In this document: positions 37,152 to 45,366 of the stretch, piece after piece
Numbering within the stretch: the first letter of the stretch is position 1
Layout of the letters: every line of letters starts with the position of its first letter
DNA from: Nocardioides sp.
GTDB taxonomy: Bacteria > Actinomycetota > Actinomycetes > Propionibacteriales > Nocardioidaceae
Assembly: GCF_030149505.1 (NCBI RefSeq)
Contig: NZ_JASBRN010000066.1
Location: 1 to 52,210 of the forward strand
DNA length: 52,210 nucleotides
Reading direction: 5' to 3'
Notes under the pieces: generated by a model
Database searches by the model: none
What the model saw: the letters and a program-made list of their open reading frames with translations, nothing else
Told to the model about the DNA's origin: nothing
Position numbers and translations under genes: made by a program

Positions 37152-38707
37152 GTGGTGGCGCGCTCCTCGACCGGGACCTCTTCGATCTCACCGCTGCGGA
37201 TGCCGCGGAGGAAGGAGCGCATCTCCTCGCGCACCTTCGGCAGCAGGAGGTAGCAGGCCAGCAGGTTGAAGACCGCGCAGACGAAGAGCATCGCGTCGGC
37301 GAAGGAGAGCACCGAGCCGAGATCGACCACGGCGCCCAGGGCGGTGAAGAGGCAGAAGATGATCTTGAACGCGTTCTCCTTGGCCCGCGACCTACCGACC
37401 AGTGTGGTCCAGGCCTTGAGCGTGTAGTAGCTCCAGGTGATGAGGGTGGAGAAGGCGAACAGGGCTACCGCGACGGTGAGCACGTTCTCGAAGCCCGGTA
37501 GGAAGGACTCGAAGGACCGCGAGGTCAACGTGACCCCGCCCGCACTGTCGATGCTCTGCCCGATCCGGTCCTCGTAGTCGGTGGAGTCGGCCGCGATGAT
37601 GATCGTGAGCGCCGTCATCGTGCAGATGATGACGGTGTCGATGAACGGCTCGAGCAGCGCGACGAAGCCCTCGCTGACGGGGTGCTTGGTCTTGACCGCG
37701 GAGTGCACGATCGGCGCGGAGCCGACCCCGGCCTCGTTGGAGAAGGCGGCGCGCTGGAAGCCGACGATCAGCACACCGATCATCCCGCCGGCGACGCCTT
37801 CGGGGTTGAACGCGCCGGTGATGATCGCACTGAAGGCGTCCGGGACCTCCGTGACGTTGCCGAGGATCACCAGCAGGCAGGCTCCGACGTAGAGCAGCGC
37901 CATGAAGGGGACGAGCCTGGAGGTGACCCGGGCGATCGACTGGACGCCCCCGAGGATGACCACCCCGACCAGCAGCGCGAGAGCGATGCCGAAGAGCAAC
38001 GAGGCCAGCGGTGAGCCGAGGAACCCCTCCTCGCCGCCGGTGATCTCCACGGCCTGCGCGTAGGTCTGGTTGGACTGGAAGGCGTTGCCGCCCAGCGCTC
38101 CGAAGAGGATGAGGGCCACCGCGAAGATACTCACGCCGATCTTGCTGGCGGAGGCGCCGAAACGCTCGAAGGCGACCGGCATGTACGTGAAGGGGCCGCC
38201 GGTGACGGTGCCGTCCTCGTGGATCTCCCGGTAGCGCACGCCCAGGGTGCACTCCACGAACTTCGTGCACATCCCGAGCAGACCGGCCAGGATCATCCAG
38301 AACGTGGCGCCCGGACCGCCGACCGTGACGGCCACCGCGACGCCGGCGATGTTGCCGAGCCCCACGGTTCCGGACACCGCCGAGGCGAGCGCTTGGAAGT
38401 GCGTGACCTCCCCCGGGTCGCTGGAGCGGGAGTAGCGCCCGCGCACCAGCGCCCAGGACGTGCCGAGCGAGCGGAACTGCACGCCGTTGAAGTAGACGGT
38501 GAAGATCGCCGCGGCCGCGACCAGCCACAGGACGATCAGCGGGAAGGAGTAGTCCCCGAGCGGGACCTGCCAGAACACCACGGACGTCACGGCGTCCGCG
38601 ATGGGCGTGAAGGCGTCGTTGATCCCCTGCTCGATGTCGGTGATGACGCCCTCGTCGGGCTGCGCGGCCAGCGGGGTCACCGCGGCGATGCTTCCGAGAA
38701 TGGTCAT
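37148..38707 (-). CDS. Sodium:alanine (AGCS family) symporter
   Basis: A 519-residue membrane transporter with about ten to eleven helices. The AGCS signature SGTVGLGNIAGVAVAVTVGG followed by PGATFWM is at about residue 105-130, and FNPEGVAGGMIG plus SNEAGVGSAPIVHSAV match the conserved second half. It imports alanine or glycine with sodium. The ATG at 38707 is chosen because upstream frame extension to 39490 is antisense to nucS. TTGCAT on the minus strand (38716-38721) lies 8 nt upstream and may be the -10. It is coupled to the GNAT gene. Confidence 0.94.
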   Translation of the reverse strand: MTILGSIAAVTPLAAQPDEGVITDIEQGINDAFTPIADAVTSVVFWQVPLGDYSFPLIVLWLVAAAAIFTVYFNGVQFRSLGTSWALVRGRYSRSSDPGEVTHFQALASAVSGTVGLGNIAGVAVAVTVGGPGATFWMILAGLLGMCTKFVECTLGVRYREIHEDGTVTGGPFTYMPVAFERFGASASKIGVSIFAVALILFGALGGNAFQSNQTYAQAVEITGGEEGFLGSPLASLLFGIALALLVGVVILGGVQSIARVTSRLVPFMALLYVGACLLVILGNVTEVPDAFSAIITGAFNPEGVAGGMIGVLIVGFQRAAFSNEAGVGSAPIVHSAVKTKHPVSEGFVALLEPFIDTVIICTMTALTIIIAADSTDYEDRIGQSIDSAGGVTLTSRSFESFLPGFENVLTVAVALFAFSTLITWSYYTLKAWTTLVGRSRAKENAFKIIFCLFTALGAVVDLGSVLSFADAMLFVCAVFNLLACYLLLPKVREEMRSFLRGIRSGEIEEVPVEERATT

Positions 38708-38786
38708 AGCGGACCATGCAACACCACCCGATCGGGCTAGTGGACCACCCGGGAGGGCCCCGCCGCGGCCTGAGGCACGTCGCCGG

Positions 38787-38792
38787 TACGCT
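38787..38792 (+). promoter_or_regulatory. -10 element of nucS
   Basis: TACGCT followed by 8 nt and the GTG at 38801; the same hexamer precedes the pduO-type gene at 45.4 kb. Confidence 0.5.
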
Positions 38793-38800
38793 CGGGCCGC

Positions 38801-39502
38801 GTGAGACTCGTCGTCGCGCGCTGCCAGGTCGACTACGCCGGCCGGCTGACCGCCCATCTGCCGATGGCCACCCGGGTGCTGATGATCAAGGCCGACGGGT
38901 CGGTGCTGGTGCACTCCGACGGCGGCTCCTACAAGCCGCTGAACTGGATGTCCCCGCCGTGCACCCTCAAGGAGGGCACGACCGAGGACGGCCAGGTGGA
39001 GTGGACGGTCACCAGCCGCGCCACCGCGAAGGGCCCCGAGGACACCCTGCGGATCCTCCTCGCCGAGGTCCTCCACGACTCCTCCCACGAGCTGGGCGTC
39101 GACCCGGGCCTGCAGAAGGACGGGGTCGAGAGGCACCTCCAGGAGCTGCTGGCCGAGCACCCCGCGACCCTCGCCGACGGCCTCACCCTGGTGCGGCGGG
39201 AGTTCCCGACGGCGATCGGGCCGGTCGACCTGATGTGCCGCGACGCCGACGGGCTCTCGGTCGCGGTCGAGATCAAGCGCCGCGGGGAGATCGACGGCGT
39301 CGAGCAGCTGACCCGCTACCTCGAGCTGCTCAACCGCGACCCCCTGCTGTGCACCCGCGGCCCGGTCCGCGGCATCTTCGCCGCCCAGGCGATCAAGCCC
39401 CAGGCCCGCGTCCTCGCCGAGGACCGTGGCATCACCTGCGCGGTCGTGGACTACGACGCGCTGCGGGGCATGGACGACGGCGCCGAGCACCGGCTCTTCT
39501 GA
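38801..39502 (+). CDS. nucS: Mismatch-specific endonuclease NucS (EndoMS)
   Basis: A 233-residue nuclease that starts non-canonical mismatch repair in actinobacteria lacking MutS/MutL. The N-terminal DNA-binding domain (about 1-115) is followed by a RecB-like catalytic domain with [29 protein letters not shown] (Asp, Glu-x-Lys and QxxxY) and [19 protein letters not shown]. The C-terminal EHRLF resembles the beta-clamp-binding end known in NucS. The GTG start fits the leaderless -10. One base separates its stop from the DUF952 gene. The equivalent M. tuberculosis gene is Rv1321 in the same neighbourhood. Confidence 0.96.
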   Translation: MRLVVARCQVDYAGRLTAHLPMATRVLMIKADGSVLVHSDGGSYKPLNWMSPPCTLKEGTTEDGQVEWTVTSRATAKGPEDTLRILLAEVLHDSSHELGVDPGLQKDGVERHLQELLAEHPATLADGLTLVRREFPTAIGPVDLMCRDADGLSVAVEIKRRGEIDGVEQLTRYLELLNRDPLLCTRGPVRGIFAAQAIKPQARVLAEDRGITCAVVDYDALRGMDDGAEHRLF

Positions 39503-39503
39503 C

Positions 39504-40058
39504 GTGCTCGTCTACCACGTCGCCACCGCCGCCGACTGGGCCGCCGCCCGGCGCGAGGGGCGGTACACGACCTCCACCCGCGGCCGCACGCTGGAGCAGG
39601 AGGGCTTCGTCCACGCCAGCCGGGCCGACCAGTGGCGCGGGGTGCACGCGCGCTTCTACGCCGACGTCACCGAGCCGCTGGTCCTGCTCGAGATCGACAC
39701 CGCACTTCTGGGCTGCCCCATGCTCGAGGAGCCCGGCGAGCCCGGCGGCCGCGAGACCTTCCCGCACCTGTACGGGCCCGTGCCCGTGGCCGCGGTCGTC
39801 CGCGCCGTACCCCTGGAGGACGCGCTCGCTGCGACCTCCTTCAGTGGCCTCTTCCTGCGCGAGGTGCTCCGCAACGCAGCGCTGGGCCTGCTGCTCGTGA
39901 CCCTGGCCGGCCTCGGCGGGGTGCTCGTCGGCGGCCCGGACGGCGGCCCCGAGACCCTCGCCGGCGCGGCCGCCGGCCTGGCGGTGGGGTTGCTCGCCGT
40001 CTGGCTACTGCTGCGGCGGGGCAAGGATCGCGACGCCAACGGACGCGGAACCCCCTAG
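39504..40058 (+). CDS. DUF952 protein with C-terminal membrane segments
   Basis: A 184-residue protein. Residues 1-110 match DUF952 (VYHVATAADW, QEGFVHASRADQ, FPHLYGPVPVAAV), a fold related to ADP-ribosyltransferase-like domains but of unknown function. Residues 125-175 add two hydrophobic segments and end in RRGKDRD, which is unusual because DUF952 proteins are normally about 110 residues and soluble. It starts at GTG one base after the nucS stop, so it is very likely co-transcribed with nucS. Confidence 0.85.
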   Translation: MLVYHVATAADWAAARREGRYTTSTRGRTLEQEGFVHASRADQWRGVHARFYADVTEPLVLLEIDTALLGCPMLEEPGEPGGRETFPHLYGPVPVAAVVRAVPLEDALAATSFSGLFLREVLRNAALGLLLVTLAGLGGVLVGGPDGGPETLAGAAAGLAVGLLAVWLLLRRGKDRDANGRGTP

Positions 40059-40099
40059 CACCACCCGCTCGGACGTGGGGAGCGCCACATACCGACAGT

Positions 40100-40136
40100 T
40101 TGTTCGCAAGTTCGTTGTTGACCTACATTCAACAAC
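40100..40136 (+). promoter_or_regulatory. Promoter with inverted repeat before the pseudo-hydrolase gene
   Basis: TTGTTC (40100-40105), an 18-nt spacer, TACATT (40124-40129), then 8 nt to the ATG. The -10 sits exactly between the arms of a perfect inverted repeat, GTTGTTG (40114-40120) and CAACAAC (40130-40136), a good candidate operator. This short stretch is unusually AT-rich for the window. Confidence 0.6.
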
Positions 40137-40137
40137 C

Positions 40138-41235
40138 ATGAGGACCCCCCACCGCTCGCGCGTCGCGCGCACCCTCCTCGTCGGCCTGCTGGCCGGCGCG
40201 GTCTCCGGCGCCCTGGTCGGCGCCGTCGCCGGTCAGTCCACCGCCGCCGAGGCCGGTCCGCGCGGCGAGCGCCAGCCGGTGATCACCCGCGACGTCGTCT
40301 TCACCCTGACCAACACCAACGACACCGACGTCCCCTGCCTGGCCGACGGCTCGACGTACTCCGTCGCCGGCCGCCTCGTGGGCCCCCGCGACGAGGTGCT
40401 CGGCCGGGCCGGGAGCACCCGGATCAACGTGCTGGTCCACGACGCCGGCACCGGCGGCTGGTTCTGGAACCTGGAGTCCTCCCCCCGCCACGACTACGCC
40501 GGCCGCCTGGCTGCGCAGGGCGAGACCTCCCTCGTGCTCGACCGGCTCGGCTTCGACGCCAGCCCGCTGACCGACGGCCGCTCCACCTGCCTGGGTGCCC
40601 AGGCCACGATGCTGCACCAGGTGGTGCAGAACGTGACGGCGGGCATCTACCGCTTCGTCGACCGTCCCGGGGCCTCGGTCCCCCACGCCTCACAGGTCGT
40701 CCTGCACGGGCACGGCGTCGGCGCGGCCGTCGCCCAGCTCGAGGCGGCCACCTTCGACGACGTCGAAGGCCTGGTCGTCATGGGCTTCAACGACACCGGT
40801 GCCTCGCGGGCCGCCGTGCGCGAGGCCGCGCGCCAGACCACCGCCTGCCTCGGCGACGACTACGCGTCGTACGGCGCGACGCCGGCCGACTTCGTCTCCC
40901 TGCTGTTCTCCTCGGCGTCCCAGGCCGTCCAGCGCCGGGCCGTGGCCCAGCGCAACGACACGCCCTGCGGCGACGTGACGAGCCTGCTCGGCACCCTCGG
41001 CGCGCTCGGCCTCGGCACCGGTTCGATCGAGCCCCCGGTCCTGGTGCTCCAGGGCGGCCGCGACGCCCGCACCGACGGCGACGCCCAGGCCCAGGCCCGG
41101 CGGTTCCGCTCCTCCGAGGCGGTCACCGCGCGCACCTTCGCCCGCGCCGGCTCGGCCCTCCCCCTGGAGCGCCAGGCGCCCCAGGTGCGCCGCACCGTGC
41201 TCGACTGGCTCGACACGACCTTCGTGGAGCGCTGA
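40138..41235 (+). CDS. Secreted alpha/beta-hydrolase-like protein lacking Ser and His of the triad
   Basis: A 365-residue exported protein. The signal peptide is RTLLVGLLAGAVSGALVGA. The mature part shows an alpha/beta-hydrolase plan: LVHDAGTGGWFWN (oxyanion region), nucleophile elbow VVLHGHGVGAAVAQ, LVLQGGRDA (Asp turn) and RAGSALPLERQ at the expected His position. The elbow has Gly where Ser is expected and the His position reads Ser, so classical hydrolysis looks impossible. Four or more Cys suggest disulfides. The frame extends to 40075, but the promoter supports ATG 40138. The function is unknown; a binding role is possible. Confidence 0.75.
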   Translation: MRTPHRSRVARTLLVGLLAGAVSGALVGAVAGQSTAAEAGPRGERQPVITRDVVFTLTNTNDTDVPCLADGSTYSVAGRLVGPRDEVLGRAGSTRINVLVHDAGTGGWFWNLESSPRHDYAGRLAAQGETSLVLDRLGFDASPLTDGRSTCLGAQATMLHQVVQNVTAGIYRFVDRPGASVPHASQVVLHGHGVGAAVAQLEAATFDDVEGLVVMGFNDTGASRAAVREAARQTTACLGDDYASYGATPADFVSLLFSSASQAVQRRAVAQRNDTPCGDVTSLLGTLGALGLGTGSIEPPVLVLQGGRDARTDGDAQAQARRFRSSEAVTARTFARAGSALPLERQAPQVRRTVLDWLDTTFVER

Positions 41236-41264
41236 GCACCCGCACCGCACCAGCAGCAGACGCG

Positions 41265-41296
41265 ACGAGGCCCCCGCCGACAGGCGGGGGCCTCGT
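41265..41296. terminator. Bidirectional hairpin terminator
   Basis: A perfect 14-bp stem (ACGAGGCCCCCGCC with GGCGGGGGCCTCGT) and a GACA loop lie 29 bp after the pseudo-hydrolase stop and 20 bp after the ferritin stop, serving both convergent genes. Confidence 0.85.
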
Positions 41297-41316
41297 GCTG
41301 CCACCAGGGCTGGGGA

Positions 41317-41847
41317 TCAGGCCCCCGCGACCCGGGGCGCTGTCGGGTCCGCCCCCTCGCCGCGCTGCTCGCGCGCGACGTACTCCTCGATGTCCTCGAC
41401 GTCGCCGACGTTGCGCGTGACGACCGCGAGCAGGTCGGACATGGTCGCGACCTCCTCGACCTGCTCCTTGATGAACCACTGCATGAACTGCTCGGAGGCG
41501 AAGTCGTTCTCCTCCCGCGCGATCCGCAGCAGGGCGTTGATCTGCTCGGTGACCCGTCGCTCCTGGTCGAGGGCGAGCGCGACCGGGGCGACGACGTCCG
41601 CGAAGGTCGGCACCGGCGCCGCGACCCCGGGGATGACCACGTCGGAGTCGGTGTCGAGCAGGTAGCGCACCATCATCATGGCGTGCTCCCGCTCCTCCAA
41701 CGCCTGCCCGTAGAAGAAGGCCGCCATCTGCGGCATCGTCTGGGCGTCGAAGTAGACAGCGCAGGCGAGGTACTGGTTGTGGGCGGCGAGCTCGTTGCCG
41801 ATCTGGGCGTTGAGCTGGTCGACGAAGCGCGCGGCAGGCACGGTCAT
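41317..41847 (-). CDS. Ferritin
   Basis: A 176-residue four-helix ferritin that oxidises and stores iron. Ferroxidase ligands are visible in NELAAHNQYLACAVYFD, ALEEREHAMMMVRYLL and the third-helix Glu region ALDQERRVTEQIN; ENDFASEQFMQWFIKEQVEE matches non-haem bacterial ferritin rather than bacterioferritin. An AAGGAGA ribosome site precedes the ATG. It follows the small Cys-rich gene by 16 bp and is probably transcribed from the IdeR/DtxR-type promoter in front of that gene. Confidence 0.94.
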   Translation of the reverse strand: MTVPAARFVDQLNAQIGNELAAHNQYLACAVYFDAQTMPQMAAFFYGQALEEREHAMMMVRYLLDTDSDVVIPGVAAPVPTFADVVAPVALALDQERRVTEQINALLRIAREENDFASEQFMQWFIKEQVEEVATMSDLLAVVTRNVGDVEDIEEYVAREQRGEGADPTAPRVAGA

Positions 41848-41863
41848 GTCTCCTTGGTGGCGC

Positions 41864-42067
41864 TCAGGCGGCGCGCGTGAGGTCCTTCTTGGTGAAGGTC
41901 CGGCCGTCGACCCGGACGAGCCGGCGCTTCTTGACGGTGTAGCCGTCGGGGAGGGTGCCCTCCTTGAGCATGCGCAGCGGGCAGCGGTCGCACTTCTTGC
42001 GCGACTCGCAGCACTTGGTCTTCGGCAGCTTCAGCACCATCTTCGTGCTGCTCTTCTTCTTGCCCAC
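41864..42067 (-). CDS. Small basic Cys-containing protein of unknown function
   Basis: A 67-residue, Lys/Arg-rich protein. It has four Cys as CC-x5-C-x2-C (KCCESRKKCDRCPLRM), which could bind Zn or Fe, followed by a beta-like basic end (YTVKKRRLVRVDG). I recognise no named family. It starts at GTG, 6 nt after a TACCCT -10, and is first in a two-gene unit with ferritin. The iron-box in its promoter suggests a role in iron handling, but that is inference only. The base and codon use match neighbours. Confidence 0.78.
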   Translation of the reverse strand: MGKKKSSTKMVLKLPKTKCCESRKKCDRCPLRMLKEGTLPDGYTVKKRRLVRVDGRTFTKKDLTRAA

Positions 42068-42073
42068 GGCACG

Positions 42074-42106
42074 AGGGTAGCAAGAAGTCAGGATTGCCTA
42101 ACCTAT
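42074..42106 (-). promoter_or_regulatory. Iron-box (IdeR/DtxR type) and -10 of the small protein-ferritin operon
   Basis: On the minus strand ATAGGTTAGGCAATCCTGA (42088-42106) matches 15 of 19 positions of the IdeR consensus and overlaps the expected -35. TACCCT (42074-42079) ends 6 nt before the GTG at 42067. Confidence 0.72.
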
Positions 42107-42136
42107 GTTCGCTGCGCAGGACGGCGCCCGCCGCCG

Positions 42137-44173
42137 TCAGTCCAGCCCGTTGGCCTTGCGGATGACGTCGACGATGCCGCCCATGATCTGGGTCAGCCCG
42201 AAGTCCTTGGGCGTGTAGACCGCCGCGACGCCGAGCTCGACCAGCTTGCGCCCGTCGGACTCCGGGATGATGCCGCCGACGATGACCGGCACGTCGTCGA
42301 GCCCGGCCTCGCGGAGCCCGTCGAGCACCGCGGGCACCAGCTCCATGTGCGAGCCGGAGAGGATCGAGAGCCCGACGCAGTGCACGTCCTCGGCCACGGC
42401 GGCGGACACGATCTGCTGCGGGGTGAGCCGGATGCCCTGGTAGACGACCTCGAAGCCGGCGTCGCGGGCGCGCACGGCGACCTGCTCGGCGCCGTTGGAG
42501 TGCCCGTCGAGACCGGGCTTGCCCACGAGCAGCCGCAGGCGACCGCCCAGCTCCTCACCGGTCTGCTGCACCCGGGCGCGGACCTCGGTCAGCTCGGCCC
42601 CGGCCTCCACCACGCCGACGGCGCCCGAGACACCGGTGGGCGCCCGGAACTCGCCGAAGACCTCGCGCAGAGTGCCGGCCCACTCCCCCGTGGTCGCGCC
42701 GGCGCGCACCGCGGCCAGCGTGGCGGGCATGAGGTTCTCGGTGCCCTTCGCAGCCTCGGCCAGCGCCCGGAGCGCCTCCTCGACGGCTGCCTCGTCGCGC
42801 TGGGCCTTCCACTCCTCCATGCTGGCCAGCGCGGTGCGCTCGGCCTCGGGGTCGGCGACCATGATCGCGCCGTCGAGGTCCGCGGTCAGCGGCGAGGGCT
42901 CGGTGGTCTCGAACTTGTTGACCCCGACGATGACCTCCTCGCCGGACTCGATGCGCGCGCGACGCGCGGCGTGGGACGAGACGAGCTCGCCCTTCATGTA
43001 CTCCACGGCGGCGATCGCGCCGCCCATGGCCTGGACCCGGTCGATCTCGGCCTTCGCGCCGGCGACCAGCTCGGCCACCTTGGCCTCGATCACGTGGCTG
43101 CCGTCGAAGATGTCGCCGTACTCCAGCAGGTCGGACTCGAAGGCCAGCACCTGCTGCAGGCGCAGCGACCACTGCTGGTCCCAGGGCCGCGGCAGGCCGA
43201 GCGCCTCGTTCCAGGCCGGCAGCTGCAGCGCGCGGGCACGGGCGTTCTTCGACAGGGTGACGCCGAGCATCTCCAGCACGATGCGCTGGACGTTGTTCTC
43301 CGGCTGGGCCTCGGTCAGGCCGAGGCTGTTGACCTGCACGCCGTAGCGGAAGCGGCGCATCTTCTCGTCGGTGACGCCGTAGCGCTCGCGGGTGATCTCG
43401 TCCCACAGCTGCACGAAGGCCCGCATCTTGCAGGTCTCCTCGATGAAGCGGACACCGGCGTTGACGAAGAACGAGATCCGGCCGACGACCGTGCCGAAGT
43501 CCTCCTCCGACACCTGCCCCGAGCCCTTGACCTCGTCGAGGACGGCGATTGCGGTGCACAGCGCGTAGGCCAGCTCCTGCGTCGGCGTCGCGCCGGCCTC
43601 CTGCAGGTGGTAGCTGCAGATGTTGATCGGGTTCCACTTGGGGATCTGGTGGACGGTGTAGGCGATCATGTCGGCGATCAGCCGCATGGATGCCTCGGGC
43701 GGGAACGCGTAGGTCCCGCGGGAGAGGTACTCCTTGATGATGTCGTTCTGGGTGGTGCCGGCCAGCTGGGCGGCCACCTCCTCCGGCGACAGCTCGGGGT
43801 TCTGCTCCTCGGCCGCGACCTGGTACATCGCGAGCATCCACATGGCGACCGCGTTGATCGTCATGGAGGTGTTCATCTCCGTGAGCGGGATGCCGTCGAA
43901 GAGCTTGCGCATCTCACCGAGGTGCATGACCGGGACGCCGACCTTGCCGACCTCGCCGCGCGCCATCACCGAGTCCGGGTCGTAGCCGGTCTGGGTCGGC
44001 AGGTCGAAGGCGACCGAGAGACCGGTCTGCCCCTTGGCGAGGTTCGTCCGGTAGAGCTGGTTGGACGCTGTCGCCGTGGAGTGCCCGGCGTAGGTCCGCA
44101 TGACCCAGGGACGGTCCTTCGCGGGACGTGCGGGGGCCTGGCTGTCAGCGGGCCGCTCGGTGGGCGCAGTCAT
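42137..44173 (-). CDS. ecm: Ethylmalonyl-CoA mutase (MeaA type), adenosylcobalamin-dependent
   Basis: A 678-residue single-chain mutase converting ethylmalonyl-CoA to methylsuccinyl-CoA. The catalytic barrel (about 20-520) carries AFDLPTQTGYDPD, RGEVGKVGVPVMHLGEM and EMNTSMTINAVAMWMLA, wording typical of Ecm/MeaA rather than methylmalonyl-CoA mutase (which has FDLATHRGYDSD). The B12 domain (about 545-678) has GLDGHSNGAEQ, SILSGSHMELVP and VGGIIP. YTPKDFGLTQIMGGIVD closes it. The ATG at 44173 follows a TACCCT -10 by 7 nt. Together with Ccr it marks a functional ethylmalonyl-CoA pathway. A methylmalonyl-CoA-type activity cannot be excluded from sequence alone. Confidence 0.92.
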   Translation of the reverse strand: MTAPTERPADSQAPARPAKDRPWVMRTYAGHSTATASNQLYRTNLAKGQTGLSVAFDLPTQTGYDPDSVMARGEVGKVGVPVMHLGEMRKLFDGIPLTEMNTSMTINAVAMWMLAMYQVAAEEQNPELSPEEVAAQLAGTTQNDIIKEYLSRGTYAFPPEASMRLIADMIAYTVHQIPKWNPINICSYHLQEAGATPTQELAYALCTAIAVLDEVKGSGQVSEEDFGTVVGRISFFVNAGVRFIEETCKMRAFVQLWDEITRERYGVTDEKMRRFRYGVQVNSLGLTEAQPENNVQRIVLEMLGVTLSKNARARALQLPAWNEALGLPRPWDQQWSLRLQQVLAFESDLLEYGDIFDGSHVIEAKVAELVAGAKAEIDRVQAMGGAIAAVEYMKGELVSSHAARRARIESGEEVIVGVNKFETTEPSPLTADLDGAIMVADPEAERTALASMEEWKAQRDEAAVEEALRALAEAAKGTENLMPATLAAVRAGATTGEWAGTLREVFGEFRAPTGVSGAVGVVEAGAELTEVRARVQQTGEELGGRLRLLVGKPGLDGHSNGAEQVAVRARDAGFEVVYQGIRLTPQQIVSAAVAEDVHCVGLSILSGSHMELVPAVLDGLREAGLDDVPVIVGGIIPESDGRKLVELGVAAVYTPKDFGLTQIMGGIVDVIRKANGLD

Positions 44174-44180
44174 GGATCGA

Positions 44181-44209
44181 AGGGTAGAACGAGATGTACG
44201 CGTCGGTAA
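44181..44209 (-). promoter_or_regulatory. ecm promoter and candidate operator
   Basis: TACCCT (44181-44186) lies 7 nt before the ATG. The -35 position (44204-44209, TTACCG) is part of TTACCGACGCGTACA (44195-44209), which matches the ccr site at 12 of 14 positions. Confidence 0.55.
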
Positions 44210-44270
44210 CCTCCGTCCATGTGGCCATCGCCACGCGTCCGGAGGCCGCGGCCACGGGGCACGTGGTGCG

Positions 44271-44576
44271 TCAGGCGGTCGCGGCCGAGCGCTCCACGTC
44301 CACCACGCGGATCAGGTGGGAGAGGTGCAGCATCCGGATCACCGCCGGGCCGCACCCGCGCAACGTCAGGTGCTGGCCCTCCCGAGCGGCCTCCCGCGAG
44401 GCCATCGCCAGCACCCGCAGCGCGGTGAGGTCGATGGTCGCCACCGCGGTCAGGTCGGCCACGACGTGCTCGTGCTCGGCCAACCGGTCGTAGAGCGCGG
44501 AACGCACCTCCATGGTGCTGCGCGCGTCGAAGTCACCGCTCAGCACGAGCGTGGGTCCGTCGGTCGTGATGTCCAT
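44271..44576 (-). CDS. STAS-domain anti-sigma factor antagonist-like protein
   Basis: A 101-residue STAS protein of the SpoIIAA/RsbV type. It starts MDITTDGPTLVLSGDFD and has VVADLTAVATIDLTALRVL around the phospho-acceptor site, which here is Thr instead of the usual Ser, followed by LRGCGPAVIRMLHLSHL. Such proteins bind anti-sigma kinases and free a stress sigma factor. The ATG at 44576 has a GGGAGG ribosome site; the frame upstream to 44699 is not STAS-like. No partner kinase or sigma gene is in the window. It lies 98 bp upstream of ecm on the same strand. Confidence 0.88.
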   Translation of the reverse strand: MDITTDGPTLVLSGDFDARSTMEVRSALYDRLAEHEHVVADLTAVATIDLTALRVLAMASREAAREGQHLTLRGCGPAVIRMLHLSHLIRVVDVERSAATA

Positions 44577-44691
44577 CCGCTGCCTCCCGAGACGTGCTCC
44601 CCCAGGTTCCTTTACCCACAGTGACGCTCGCCAGTCCTTTTCGGTTGCACCTCGGACCCGACTTTCTCGACGCGTGTCGGTGGTGGACGGA

Positions 44692-45360
44692 TCAACCACC
44701 GAGCGGGGCGCGTCCCGCGGAGCGCAGCCGCCACGCCCAGAAGGCGCTCCCGACGCCGATCAGCCCCATCCCGGCCACGCCCTCGGGGGCGAAGATGTGG
44801 CCGACGTGCACCAGCCAGGCCCCGGGCAGCAGGGTCACGGTCCCGACGACCCAGGTGGGGACGTCGCCGCGGTGCCGGACGAGCCGGTCCACGACGAGGG
44901 CGAGCACCACCACGATCAGCGCCCACTCCCCGACCCGGCCCAACGGCGTACCGATCCGGAAGAGCTGGCTGACCGCCTCGGGCCGGGGCACGCCCGGCCC
45001 GAGCTGGTGGGTGACCCAGCCGGCGGCCAGCCCGCTCACGACGTCGAGCGCGGTGTAGAAGGTGGCATAGGTGTAGGCACCGAGGCGGACCAGCCACGCC
45101 AGCGGGTCGCGCCGTCCGGCCACGAGGGTCGCCAGGGCCCAGCCGACCAGCGGGAAGACGACCAGGCCGGCCACGTGCAGCGTGAACCACCGCCACGAGG
45201 AGTCGTAGGTCAGCGAGTGCGGGTGGAAGAGCCCCGCGGCCGCCAGCGCGAACGCCGGCGCGGCGACCAGCGCCGGGTGCGGGACGCGACGACCGGACCG
45301 GCCCGTTGCGGCCGGGTCGCGGAGGACGGTGCTGCTGGTGGTGCCGGTGCTGCGTGCCAT
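44692..45360 (-). CDS. Integral membrane protein of unknown function
   Basis: A 222-residue protein with about six hydrophobic helices after a short basic N-terminus (GRSGRRVPHP). Loops contain FHPHSLTYDSSWRWFTLHV and ATFYTALDVVSGLAAGWVTHQLG. I do not recognise the family; the His/Trp-rich first loop is the most distinctive part. A minus-strand TAGGTT (45367-45372) lies 6 nt before the ATG, and the gene diverges from the cobalamin adenosyltransferase gene across 51 bp. Confidence 0.72.
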   Translation of the reverse strand: MARSTGTTSSTVLRDPAATGRSGRRVPHPALVAAPAFALAAAGLFHPHSLTYDSSWRWFTLHVAGLVVFPLVGWALATLVAGRRDPLAWLVRLGAYTYATFYTALDVVSGLAAGWVTHQLGPGVPRPEAVSQLFRIGTPLGRVGEWALIVVVLALVVDRLVRHRGDVPTWVVGTVTLLPGAWLVHVGHIFAPEGVAGMGLIGVGSAFWAWRLRSAGRAPLGG

Positions 45361-45366
45361 CGCTCG

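Noticed and set aside
41777..44209. An 810-residue plus-strand open frame, and similar long frames opposite glgE, treS, mak, glgB and atpD
   Set aside because: They are antisense to well-supported genes, rich in Arg/Gly/Val/His, and show no domain motifs.
44600..44640. GGGTAA upstream of the STAS gene as a stress-sigma -10
   Set aside because: No matching GTTT-type -35 at 14-17 nt upstream; six-base matches are expected by chance.
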